Below, piece by piece: positions 11,628-23,067 of a DNA stretch of 64,000 bases (positions are counted from its first letter, which is position 1; every line of letters begins with the position of its first letter). Source of the stretch: Setoptus koraiensis. Its lineage: Eukaryota > Arthropoda. The position numbers and the translations under genes are program-made. The stretch is from positions 12,152,001 through 12,216,000 of the forward strand of contig CM106585.1 in NCBI GenBank assembly GCA_048013815.1, written 5' to 3'. Below the pieces are notes generated by a model. It was not told the origin of the DNA. It was given only the letters and a program-made list of their open reading frames with translations, and did no database searches.

Positions 11628-13131
11628 ATGGACGCTTACGAGACCAAAATTGGGGCGCGCCGACAGTCGCAGACGGGCGCCCCACAAAAAGACAGCAGCA
11701 ACGGATTGGATATATTGGCGGATAGAATTAATCAATTGAAGGCACTGTTTGAGCACGAATACAATGAAAATAGTCAACTCTATGATAAGAGAGACTATGA
11801 CAGATTTATGGATTCCCGAGACGATTGGTACGCCCGACGGTGGATCATTTATCAGCGCGATCCAAATATTGCATACGAGATGGTTAAAGATACACTTAGA
11901 TGGCGAAAAGAGATGGGCCTGAACGACATGACATACGAGGATTTTCCCCGGGAATTCTACGAATGCGGTTGTGTGTTTGAGTATGGCCGCGACAAGATGG
12001 GTGAGTGAAGAGCGAGCAATCATCCGTTATTATCATCCATTATTGAATGGATATCGATGAGCATAATAAATATTCATCACGATCTTGTTCTCGCACCAAA
12101 AAAACAAACAAACAAACAAACAAACAAAAACAAATTATCACAATAGGTCGCTGCGTGATGTATGTCAGGTGCAGGCTGTTCAAGCCCATGGCCGACCTGA
12201 CCGAGATCTATGACAAATTCTTCGCCTTCATGATAGACCAATGCGACAAAAGATCCGGACCGTTGGGCTTCTCGCTGGTGTTCGATGTGACAGACGCGGG
12301 CCTGTCCAACGTCGAAATGGTGAGTACTCTCTATCCGGCAACACTAATTGCTTTTCGCCGGTCTTGCCCGGCCGGCTCGCACACCCGCCGAGCTAGCCGA
12401 GCCAGCCGAGCCGGCCGATGGGCATGGATGGGGCCAGACAGGCTAAATGTCGACCAACAATGACTCATGACAATAGTGACTCATTTATGACTAGCTAATT
12501 ATCGTCGCACCAACTGTGAAGCCGAGCTCTTTGCGCAATCATGTCGTCAGCGGCATGCGCGCAACCTGTTATGATAATTAATTAACTTTTCGCCATGCAT
12601 AACCTGTTGTATTATTGGCGTACGCTTATGCAAATCGACTTATTGCACAAATCAGTGTACGCTGCAAATTACTAACGCTGCTGCTTGTACAATCTTTAAT
12701 TTCAATAATCACCACACACACACAACTAACCACCCATGCGCAACGACCATTAGTCTACAATAAAATTCATGACTAGTCTTAGGGATAGATTTCCGATGGC
12801 GTCAAAACAGATTCTCGTTGCGGGTCTGCCATGGGTACTAAAGCCAATATTTGCCATTGTCATGAGCCTCATACCGGCAAGTCAAGCGGCGGCGTTCAAA
12901 TTGATTGGCACACTAGCGGAACTAAATCAATACATAGACGAAAATCAGACACCATCCCAATTAGGCGGAACATCCAAGAGCAAATTTCAATTGGTACCAA
13001 AAAGAACTAGAGAAGCTAAAGATTTCGAGAACATATCGTCTGGGGCGGCGGCAAAATTGCGCAAGCACGTGGACAGCAAAACGGACAAGAACGACATCGA
13101 GATAGTGGACGGATTGAGAGTCATGCACTAA
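11628..13131 (+). CDS. CRAL-TRIO domain protein, MOSPD2-like
   Basis: Three exons: 11628-12000, 12147-12319 and 12754-13131, with GTGAGT donors, AG acceptors and matching phases (1, then 0), giving 307 residues. A CRAL-TRIO N-lobe (about 50-110) includes WIIYQRDPNIAYEMVKDTLRWRKE. The lipid-binding fold follows, with GFSLVFDVTDAGLSNVEM, ILVAGLPWVLKPIFAIV, YIDENQTPSQLGGT. The closest family I recognise is MOSPD2, an ER protein that pairs CRAL-TRIO with an MSP (FFAT-binding) domain and a C-terminal membrane anchor. Here the protein ends about 60 residues after the CRAL-TRIO fold, with neither. It may bind a lipid or lipophilic ligand; the ligand is unknown. Exon joins are inferred from splice signals and frame. 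Confidence 0.85.
12320..12753 (+). other. Intron 2 of the CRAL-TRIO gene
   Basis: A 434-bp GT-AG intron (GTGAGT donor, ATTAG acceptor). It holds GCC/CCG-rich DNA near 12,360-12,420 and nothing else recognised. Confidence 0.8.
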
Positions 13132-13823
13132 CGATTGTCGCCAACACACTAGCACTGTCGCTAATTAATTAATCACTTAATTAATCAAGAGATGACGAGT
13201 GGCGCATGGCTTCTCACAGTGTTGGCCGACTCATTGGCCGGATGTGTTGGTCAGCCACGTAATCAACGGCTACCGTAATGCACCGACAGTGTTGGTCGTT
13301 TGCACACAGTATGGCAACTCGAGTCGCAATAGTGAATACTGAATACTGAATACGCAAACAGAGAGAGGGATTATCAAACCGAAATGCCACCTCGTAATCC
13401 AATTGACATTAAATTGTGTGCCATTATAGCTACCTTTGAAGTTTAAAGTTGAACGTGTTTTATCTTTAGGTGTAACATAGTAAATGATCTTAAAAAATAA
13501 AAAAGCAATTACTGTATCAGTATCATCAGATTATTTGACAGCTCATTCACAGTTCGTTCATTCTTTTGTGTGCTGGTTCTTTTCCACAGTGATGGGTAAT
13601 GGTAATTGATTGTTGATTCGTCGTTATGGTACCGGCGCCCGCCGGCTGCCAACATGGTTACATAATATGTAATGTATGTATAATGTATAGTAAGGGGGAA
13701 TCTATAATTAGCGTTGCACATAGATCCGCTTGATTTGTTGTTGATTTGAATCATGTGAATCATGTGTAATATATAATACATTAGATATGATAGAGATTAT
13801 GTAATAACTATTGCTCGTTACAG

Positions 13824-13925
13824 GACAGCATCTCGGCATTTGTTGGTCTGGCCAGACCAAAAATGCCAATAGTGCGCATACAACGAGGCCGCGCACTGTT
13901 GGGTGATGTGGCCGCCATCCGATAA
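13824..13925 (+). other. Candidate alternative terminal exon (unproven)
   Basis: A plus-strand acceptor (GCTCGTTACAG) is followed by 33 open codons and a TAA. It could be spliced in phase 0 to exon 2 of the CRAL-TRIO gene, which ends in phase 0 at 12319. No family is recognised, and such a join would drop the second half of the lipid-binding fold. It may be chance. Confidence 0.15.
13836..13866. repeat. 31-bp inverted repeat
   Basis: The core TTGGTCTGGCCAGACCAA (13843-13860) is a perfect 18-bp palindrome. It is extended by GCATTT and AAATGC arms with one unpaired G, giving a 15-bp stem and no loop. Confidence 0.85.
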
Positions 13926-13985
13926 TCTGGTGCAATATGATTTAAGAGGAGAGATTTACCAATAAGCCGATTGGGTGAGTGATTA

Positions 13986-15278
13986 TCATTCTTGCTTGAA
14001 GCTCGGTAATAAGGACTGCATTTTGTTCATCACTTGTAACGCCGCGCCCGATACGTTGCCGTTCAGTAGTTTGGCTGACATTTGTTAATCATATTCGCAC
14101 GGTTGAAATGGTTATTGCGTGGCGTCGACAGAGAATGTGAGACGGGCCAGTTTTAGCCAGCCAGCGCATCCAGTCAGAGTGAGGAGGCACCATGGAAAAG
14201 AAGTGGACAAGATGAGGTTAATTATCGCCGATCGATCTCTATCGAAGCGTTGGCCTGACGTTAGCTAACTAGGCACTTGAAGCGACTAGCCACTGAGCGC
14301 GACGAGGCGCGGGGTGAGGGCGCAGACTGCGGGGGGCCTCAGCCGACGCGAGCGGCCGACGACCCCGCAGTTTGTGGGCCCCGCCGCATCAGCGCAATTG
14401 GTGGAGAGAGAGAGAAAGAGAGAGAGAATCAATTTGTTAATTAACTCACAGGTAATGTCGGTGTCGTCAACAGAGTTGACTCCCCTGCTTGAACTGTATT
14501 TGCTTCTGGCGTTAGCCGGATTCATGGCCGCGATGTGTTGCGCCATCAGGTTGGCCTGTTGTTGGCTCGATGCCTTGGGCTCGGCCTGGCTCTTGCTTTC
14601 TTTGCTCTTGATTCCGTACTGATCGCGCATTTGGTCCCAGCGACGTTGTTGCGGCGGGTGGACGCGGCAGTTTTATGCAGATCAGCAACAACATGATGCA
14701 TAATTGCATAATTGCGTAACAGAGTGATGGAGTGACGGTTAGCATGGTGGGGCACAACAGACACATGATGCAACAGACTGTGCGTTTGGCTCAATTGCGG
14801 CGACTTACCTTCTTTCTGACGCTCTCGCGCATTATCTCGCGCTGCTCTTCCATCTTTCTGTGCACGTTCTTTCTGGCCTCTTCGGCCTCGCGAATGGCCG
14901 CCAGTCTGTCTCGCCTCTTCTCCTCCTCGAGTTTGTTTCGTTCCTCTGTGCTCATGGTGTCGCTGCTCATGTCGGCTGCAAACGGGGTGCGAAGTGTGAA
15001 GAATTCAGGGAATTATCATTATGCTGTGTTATTCAAACTGAACATTGGGACAACTCAATTGAGCTGATTGAGTAAATGTAAACTTGAGATTTGGTCACGC
15101 TGGCCGGCTCGATTTAGTGCCGATTAGTATCGATTGGTATCGATTGGTATCGATTGGTATCGGTTGGTATCGGTTGGTATCGGCGACAGTGTGGTGACAG
15201 TGTGGCGACGCGCTCACCTTTGACCGGCCCGATGGAAAACTGCTGGCCAATCATTTGTTTTGCCAGGAAGGCGGCCAT
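13986..15278 (-). CDS. cpx: Complexin, SNARE-complex clamp and activator of neurotransmitter release
   Basis: Four small exons read right to left: 15218-15278, 14809-14975, 14450-14618 and 13986-14074. All have GT donors (GTGAGC, GTAAGT, GTGAGT), AG acceptors and agreeing phases, for 161 residues. The N-terminus MAAFLAKQMIGQQFS is the complexin start. Next is an acidic/basic accessory helix, then the SNARE-binding central helix with HRKMEEQREIMRESVRKKYG (about 60-78). The Arg, Met, Lys and Tyr positions needed for SNARE contact are kept. A Gln/Ser/Ala-rich linker follows, and an amphipathic end with ALQVMNKMQSLLPSF. There is no CAAX box, so membrane contact would be through the helix, as in mammalian complexin 1/2. 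It works with synaptotagmin-1, the next gene on this strand. The last exon is the least certain. Confidence 0.9.
15121..15183. repeat. 10-bp tandem repeat in complexin intron 1
   Basis: Six head-to-tail copies of CGATTGGTAT and close variants (CGATTAGTAT, CGGTTGGTAT) lie inside the first complexin intron, 35 bp from the donor-side exon. Confidence 0.9.
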
Positions 15279-16216
15279 CGTCGACGATTTGGGCCCCGCT
15301 AACCAACTGGACGCTGCTGATTGGTTGACACTGCTGACCGACTGGACACTGTTGACAGTGTGCTTGCTGGAGCAGCTATTACTCTGGCAGCGCTCGCTGG
15401 GCGCCTATCGACTGTCGATCGGCTGCGATTGGCACTGAGTCGGAACGGCCACGGATAAACTATAACTGTGTTATGGGGCGAACCAGTTCGGTGGCCGGCG
15501 CCAAGTCCACGTAGATACACTGTGTGCTGCTTGCTTATTTATAATGTGAACGAGCCGACGATAACGTAAATGGCGACACTAAATGGCTCATTGATTGTGA
15601 ACGGGCGAGTCGACTCTGTTATTATATAACTGTCCATTATAAACACCGTCGTGTATGCATTGTCGTTGCGAGTTAATTTGCGAGTTTTGCAAGTCACAGT
15701 TTGTTTGCACCGCTGTTGTGTCACTTGTCCGCTGTCTCGCTGTCTCGCTGTCCACTCGCTGTTGCAGTGTCAGTAAGTATTGGTGCGCAAGTGCGCGCTG
15801 ATTTGTTTGCGATTCTATTAAATCCAATCGGCCAACTGGATCCGATTCGAACCGATCCGATCCGATTCGAACCGATCCGATTCGATCTAGTGCGAGGCCC
15901 ACACACAACACACAACACGCGGCAGGCAGCGGCTCGCAGAACGCAATCGATGGCGGGCCGGTCCGACGGAGTCGCCTCGCTGCGCCGGATCACTGACAGC
16001 TGGCGAGTTCGTTTGAATCCACTTGGCGAGTCGCTTTTTTGGTGCCCGTTGGCTCGTCGGCTGGCTGTTATCGCTGCAAGTCTATTAAAGTTGCTATTAG
16101 GCCGTCTCCTAATCTGCTGCTGCTGCTGGTGCTGTTGCCGATTCGATTAACGGTTAGACGGGCCACTGCCGGGCACACAGTGGTCGATGTAAATGATGGC
16201 GCGCAGCTATCAAAAT

Positions 16217-16252
16217 GTCGCTATGGTCGCTATGGTCGCTATGGTCGCTATA
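16217..16252. repeat. 9-bp tandem repeat
   Basis: Four copies of GTCGCTATG, the last ending in A, lie about 940 bp upstream of the complexin start codon. Confidence 0.9.
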
Positions 16253-16456
16253 TTGTCGGTGCAGTCGCTATAGTCACTTTGCGACTGGCTCGCTGCCAAC
16301 AACTACAATTGCGCGCTGATTGTCGAACCGGTTGAGTTGTTCTCTTTCTCCCATTTCCCCCTAATTCGCGATGGTGTGTGTCTTGTCGTTGTTGTTGTCG
16401 TCGTTGACGTCACTCTCTGGCGCCGTTTTGTGATCACTGATCACTGAGTTTTGTGC

Positions 16457-16458
<2 letters not shown>

Positions 16459-16492
<34 letters not shown>
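16459..16492. repeat. (TG)n microsatellite
   Basis: An uninterrupted run of about 17 TG units. Confidence 0.95.
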
Positions 16493-16493
<1 letters not shown>

Positions 16494-19400
16494 GCCGTCG
16501 CTGTTGACCATTTAGTTTGCTATTCATAATCAACATCACACACACACACGCACGCACAAATAAACGCACCCACTCAAACTCACACTCCGAAAAGCGAAAA
16601 CCGAGAACCGAAAATCGCTCACCGCGCCACTCAAACCCGGGGCGCGCGTACCCACGCACGCGGCCCGCTATGCCTGCCTGTACCTTTTTTTGCTCTACCA
16701 ACAATCATGACGCTTCCTATTACCGCCCCCACACAAACGGCCACCGGTCCCCGGGGCACAATGGACCCGCCGATTGATAATTCGCCATTTATCCGCCGTT
16801 TGTACGTGTCGCTGTACTTTAACTTTAACTAATATACAGCACGCCATACACACACAGGGCCGCCTATGTGTGTTTGCATTGTGTGCGAAAAGGGGCCCCT
16901 CCATTTTATCCCCATTATCTGCCATTATGTCATCATGCCATTATGCCCGATGCTGGCCAAAGTGTGGCCCAGTTTGCCGGGCCCAGTCTGGCCCAGTCTG
17001 GCCAACTCGCTCGGCTCATACGCGCCAAATCATAAGCGCCGGCCCCATGCCAGTGGCCTCCTTTGGCCCCCGGTGCGGATCTGGGCTCAAGCGGCCGCTC
17101 GCTGCAGCCAACATCCATAGTGCGGCCACATCTATCTCCATATGCGATGCCGGACAACGGCCACAATCGACGCCAACTGATCTAGATAAAAACTGATCCA
17201 TCATTCCTATAAAAGGGACCCCTTCGTGTGTGTTTGTGTCTGTTTGCAGTCTGTGTCTGTGTGCGTGTATCAAAGGGCCATAGTTCACCTAGTCCAAACA
17301 GGAACCAAAATGCCACAACAACAACAACAGCAACACTCTCTATGCTGGGCTCGTTCTAATCTCTTCATCTCGTAAACAAAGTTTGGGTCTCCCGAGTATG
17401 AATTGGATGTATTCAATTCATGTTGAGCCGCTCTCGATCTGAACTCGTTGGTAAACATTGTTGTTGCAACTCCGTCGGCCACTCGCCTCGATCCACTAAG
17501 CTCCACTGGCCTTCCTACCCACATACACCAAAATATCGGGCGCAATATCGGGCGAAATATCTGGACGAGATATTTGGCAAAATGAGGCATTAGTTTCATT
17601 TTCGTGTGTAAATATCAATATACATGCAACATGAATCATGATGATTAAACCTTGTGTAACACTTATACGCGCGTTAATATGCGCCACTCACAATATACCT
17701 CTATATGTTTGCGTGTCTCTCTATCACTTTATGAGCCTAGCAGACCCTTTGTGAAACTAGCTAACTCGCTCTTTAATTTGGCTATATTAATCTGCCACAG
17801 GTTGGCCACATCGTCGTGAACTCGTAGTGCTGTTTGGCCGGCTCCAGTGTCTCGCACACTGATGTAATAATTAGCCGGCCAACAGGGAAGTGAACTCAAT
17901 CGTCGTCTCGTGTTCATCGCGAGATCATAGTCACGAACGAAACACTATAGTTATAATGATAATATATGGCCAGTTCGATAGCGAGCTATCCCTGTGCATG
18001 GTGGATAATTAATAACCGGTGAAGCTCTCGCTCAAATTAATGGATTAACTGGGCTCATCGACAAACTCGCCGCTCGCCTGAGCGTCCTCTCACATCGCCC
18101 TCTCGCTCTGCCAGCACATCCTGTACCAGATGAAAAAAAAAACAGAAAAGGGTTGGCGTTGGCAGCAAACATTGGCCATATATCACCACTACGGTGCATA
18201 TAGCCACTAACAAAAAACATGATAGACGAAACGTTGATCGGATCGAAGCAAACAGATTGTGCTCGAACATGACCAGCGCAAGCTCCATTTCGGCAATTGA
18301 TCAAATTTGACGAATCTAATAAAAATCCAAATTACAATCGTCCTCGTAAGTGGACATTCTCTGGTCAGCAAAGATCAAGCGGCCCAATCAACATGGGCGC
18401 TCGTGCGCCATATTATTGTCGCTATACTTAGACAAGTGTAACTTTATATGTGACATCAGACGTAACTTGTGACTGTCTGTTTATTCAGACGATGACCCTA
18501 TGTGTGTCATCGTCGTCGACCCGATGATGTCAATTCTCGATGGTCATTTGATACAAGCACAAAAAGTCAATACCCTGACCACTAGAACAAACATTCAACT
18601 TCAAATCAATCAACGGCCTAACGGTTAGAATCATTCTAGGCTGTGGTCGATATAATGTATATACAATATTTTGCACAATGCCGTTGTCCGTTGAAGTTGT
18701 TGCTTTTTCATTCACTTATCATATTGGTCATACGCTTATAAATATGCCAGTATAAAGAGTTTACTCAACTTGCCATGATAATGCTATGCACCTATACGTG
18801 GTGACCGGTGGCCTCCTTTGCCTCTATATCTGCCTACAGATCCAGCGGGGTTGTACGAGCTCACCACTGATAGTCTAGATGAAAACTGATTCATCATTCG
18901 CACGTAATAGATATGAGACCGGTTCGCTGGGTTCAACAGCAACGAGCTCGCCAAATGCTACACTAGCGGCATACACAGCTATTATCTAGGTAGGGCCGCG
19001 AGATTTTTTTTCTTTCTGCTAGCTTATCTCTTCACCTCGCAATGATATTTATTTGCAAACACCATTCAGAGGGTAATAAAGAGTACACTACAATAGCACT
19101 GTTGGGACTGACATTAAATAGTATGTCGCTGGTGACCCTTTATCCCAGCCACCATCAGCAACCATTTAGCAATATTGTTAGTAATATTGTGCAAAAAATA
19201 GCATATTGCATAATTGAAGAGGGGGAGTGTGTGTGTGTATTGAGTGGAACTTTTATTTGGAGCGAAAAAGGAATCCAATTAAGTATTCAACTTGGATCTC
19301 TCCGTCTCATTTCAGTATTCAGCAATGAGTGCATTCAAATTCAGATGCTTGAATATTTTCTTTTTTAGCTCTTAACAAGGAATTTCTATTTTAGTTCTGC

Positions 19401-20062
19401 TGGAGTTGCCGGTTGTTTGGTTCTGTGTTCACTTTCATCAACTACACTCACATGTAGTTGCCAGTGGCTGGTTACGCGGAGTCAACAAACAACTCCATTG
19501 AGACTTTCTCAAACTTATAAAGAGAGCTTCGGAATTGATTGCTACCAAGAGTGATTGCAATATTGCTTAGCTACAAAACGATTAGTTTTCGAATACTGGT
19601 AGCTAACTGGTTGCGAATCACGTGCGTTACAGTTATTATGTTTACATATTGTTGTGCCTATTTACATTAGCAGTGCCATTATTAAGACTTACATGTTATT
19701 TTCTATCTAATATCCGCTACTTGGCAGATATTATACAAATCTATTTATATGTCTCATGAATGTGCGCCTATCTCTCCGTCGTGAAGGAAAGTTTTACTTA
19801 GATCAAACACGTGTTTGCAACTCAATGATAGTGTTAATAATAGTAATAATCATAATAATAATAATAGTAATAATAATAATATTTCTATATTGTGCTTGAA
19901 TAATAACAACGAGACTGGAGGTAGCGATTGTGGTGCAGTGGTTTTTTCCAAAATGAAGCTAGAACAAATTCTTTCTTACTCTCGATAGATACGGGCAAGG
20001 GTATATCCATGTAGCGCTGGACTGTCGTCAACCATAAATACAATGAATAGCTAACCAGCCTT

Positions 20063-23000
20063 TCAACTAGATCCGCCATCTTCTGGATCCTTCAGTGTAT
20101 GCCATTGAGCAATTGGTCTACGTGGGCTAGCCAACATGTCCATCCAGTGACGTAGCTCTGAACCAGAGGCCGCATTACAGCCGAGGACCACCTTGCCGAT
20201 GGGCTCTGAGGTACCAATTCTATCGTAATCAACCACAGTTACAACCAGTTGGACTTTTTGTATGTTCTCGAATGGTACCTCAAATGTAAACGATTCATTG
20301 TAGTATGGATTCAGGGTACATTTTTTGATTGATGTTTTCTTTTTCTTGATCCTACGACCTGTGTTGTGTTAAGGTGGTGTACGCAAATCATTACATGAAT
20401 CATAATTGTTGTATAGGTGCTAATAAATAGAAAGCTATAGAGAATTCCACACATCTACTATTACTTACCATTAATCACCAAGGCGATCTTCACATATGGA
20501 TCGGATAATCCTCCCACATCCATTTTCTTTAGGCTCTTAGCCTCCAAAACTACTACGGTGAGTTTTCCCGCCGTCGGTACATATCTCAAACTAAAACATA
20601 TATCTCCGAGCTTTGCCTGAAATAAGATTGCATAAGATCATTGTTCACAATGAATCAATATGTCATAAATTATTATAAATGTTACAATGTTCTAGTTAAC
20701 CATTATTTAAGCTATTTCGACAATATTAGCGCCGTCAAACATTCAAGCCATCTAACTATATCTAATCAGTCTATCTAAGCAAGCTAAGACACAATGTAAG
20801 CCTGTAAACAACTAGTGATAATGTGTATTCTTTGGCACATTACATATATAGTAGTAAGTGCTTGCTAGTATAGCTCTTGGAGAAAATATAGCTAAAAGCT
20901 TAGGCGCGTAATTATATACTCACATATAGGCGGATAGCGTTGAGCGTTTAGTGCGTATGTTTAGTGTGCAATTAATTAACAATATCACCATTGTTATTAT
21001 TATTTGTATTATTGTTAGTTAATTGCGAATAATATAAGATTATAGCGCGCGTAAGATGCACGATGTTTCGTTGTATCAAGCGTTAATAATAGTTTCGAAG
21101 GATGCGTCATAAATATTAGGTGACAGCAGTTGAGTAGTTATAGAAAAAATTGAGGCAGGATATCGAGGCATACAAAATATAATATGTTCAAGAAGGCAGC
21201 ATTCAAAGATTTGAGATACAGTTAGCAATTGTTAGTTTGCGTCTATGCGAAATATATATACATATGTACATATATGAGAGATTAGTTTAGTAGCATAGCT
21301 GCAAATAGATTCAACTAAAGGCGTTCCACTACGGATGTGAATCACTATAATTAAAACTTGTATCGGCTAGCTTGGCGCAATGCCCTTGCTAGCCATGATC
21401 AGCTATCGATTGTGCAACTATCACATGATTGTTCAACCATATGACCATAGTCTATTGAGGCGGGCGTATGGTTGCTTACCTGGCCTCCATCGGTCTCTAC
21501 TTTGGTTAGATTTCGCCATTCCTCAATTGTTTGTGCCAAGTCTATTGTATTCAATGGAATGCGCACCTCTCCGATTTGATCATGTTTCGAGAAGCTATTA
21601 AGCACACACCCAAGCAACAATGGATGCGATGGATTTGTGGTGATGAAACGGACAACATAAGTGAGGGTGAATTGAATGAAAAAAAAAAGAAATCAATAAT
21701 AAAATATGTACTATCAGTTGGACATGGCGAAAATGGAACAAACGAAATGACAGGCCCACTTACCGATCAAAGTCATAAACTGCGAACACAAGCGTCTTGG
21801 TGGTGACCTCGGCATAGGGTATCTTGAAATTAAATGTCTCGTTGAACACGGGATTAAGCGTTTTTCTGTGTACCTTTGTTTCAAATTTTTTCTTTTTGTC
21901 TGGCATCAAGTACACTTTGACATAAGGGTCGCTAGTGCCGCACATGTCCATGCCTGGCAAATCTTCGGCTTGCAGAACACCAACGGCCAAATTGGTGCTG
22001 TTGAAATCGTAATCAACACGATATTGCAACCTGCCCAATTTGTCCTCGTCTTTGGTCAATTCATCTTTGTCGCCTTCCTCATTTAATTCCATATTGTTGG
22101 CTAGTTGTTCATTTTCTGGTTGTACTTTTTCCTTGTACTGTTGGCCTAGTATCTGTATGTTCTTTAAATCAACTTTGTTAGGTAATAAACTACCGCTTCC
22201 TTTGCCGTCTTTGCCCCTAAACTTGCGCCACCATTTGCGTATAAACAAAAAGAAAATCAACAAACAAATAATGGCCACAAATAATAATGATAAAAAGACA
22301 CCCCAAATGGGTAAATGTGTCTTTTCCGCCACTTTAGCTATCATCATTTCGCTACTTCTACTATTTTCAGTTAGTCTGCTACTAGAAGTGGTTAATTTTT
22401 TCATAGTTGCATTGGCCATTATAGTTGCCGAAGTGGGTAGTGTTGAGGTCAACATAGCCACAAGCGGTACCTTTGTCACTGGCTGCTGTTGTTCATTAGC
22501 AAATGGATCTTGCTCATTATTATTGTTATTATTGGATGTGGGCGCCCATTCGCCGCCACCTCCAGCTAGCGTCTCTCTATTATTGTTATTATTGCCCCGT
22601 GTGTCGTTGTTATTGCCACTATCTGAGGCGCCACTGTTATATCCGCTGTCGTCCTGTCCGCCGGACGAAGAAACGCCCTGGCCCGGCTCGTCCAAGCCCG
22701 TTTGTTCTTGATCCGGTGGTGGTGTTGTGGTGGTGCTCGTCGAGGTGGTTGTTGTACTGGTGGTAGTGCTTGTTTTTGGCCTCCTCCTAAGTGGTCTGCG
22801 GTTTTGTTTCACTTGATTATGAGATCGCCAGTTGGTGCCGCCAGTGGTTGCTCCGGAGGCCGCAGTTGCGTGCTGCTCATCTTGATTATTGTTATTATTA
22901 TTGTTGTCATTACTATTGTGATTATTGCTATTATTATTATTATTATTGCTATTTTGATTATTATTGTGACTGTTGTAATTATTGTCCTCCGAGCCAGCGG

Positions 23001-23067
23001 ATTCTAGCTTGCGGGCTCCATCTTGTCGCTGCTGCAAGGACAAATGCAAACCGGCCGCGGACACCAT
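20063..23067 (-). CDS. Syt1: Synaptotagmin-1, calcium sensor for vesicle fusion
   Basis: Four coding exons: 21764-23067, 21480-21594, 20469-20616 and 20063-20358. Splice signals and phases agree, giving about 620 residues. A lumenal part of ~235 residues is mostly Asn, Gln, Ser, Thr and Gly runs. Next are a membrane helix ([20 protein letters not shown]), a basic stop-transfer patch, C2A ([12 protein letters not shown]... [20 protein letters not shown]) and C2B ([19 protein letters not shown]... [20 protein letters not shown]). Both C2 domains keep the Asp residues of the calcium loops and the C2B polybasic strand. The C-terminal [16 protein letters not shown] is typical of synaptotagmin-1. 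Usual length is 420-475 residues; the excess is in the lumenal part. The frame is open upstream of the first ATG (23065-23067) as far as a possible acceptor, so a 5' exon cannot be excluded. Confidence 0.95.
20617..21479 (-). other. Largest synaptotagmin-1 intron
   Basis: An 863-bp GT-AG intron separating C2A from C2B. It is AT-rich and no embedded element was recognised. Confidence 0.85.

Larger units (their letters stand above)
13132..13985. other. Gap between the convergent CRAL-TRIO and complexin genes
   Basis: The 3' flanks of the CRAL-TRIO gene (from the left) and complexin (from the right). It contains one candidate plus-strand exon and a strong inverted repeat, both listed separately. 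Nothing else was recognised. Confidence 0.5.
15279..20062. other. Gap between complexin and synaptotagmin-1
   Basis: About 4.8 kb holding the complexin promoter side and the synaptotagmin-1 3' flank. It includes a 9-bp tandem repeat, a TG array (16459-16492), an AAT/TAA-rich stretch (about 19,830-19,885) and two related non-coding blocks (17,041-17,400 and 18,790-19,050). No gene is supported. Confidence 0.5.

Noticed and set aside
15835-15890. GGTTCGAATCGG resembling a tRNA B box on the minus strand
   Set aside because: It is part of a local CCGATTCGAA repeat, with no A box or cloverleaf around it.
20063-20358. Glu in place of the last calcium-binding Asp in synaptotagmin C2B ([10 protein letters not shown])
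   Set aside because: I recall the same residue in fly synaptotagmin-1, so it looks like the ordinary arthropod state and not a defect.
22040-22711. Long plus-strand frame opposite synaptotagmin exon 1
   Set aside because: It is the antisense shadow of Asn-repeat coding DNA.
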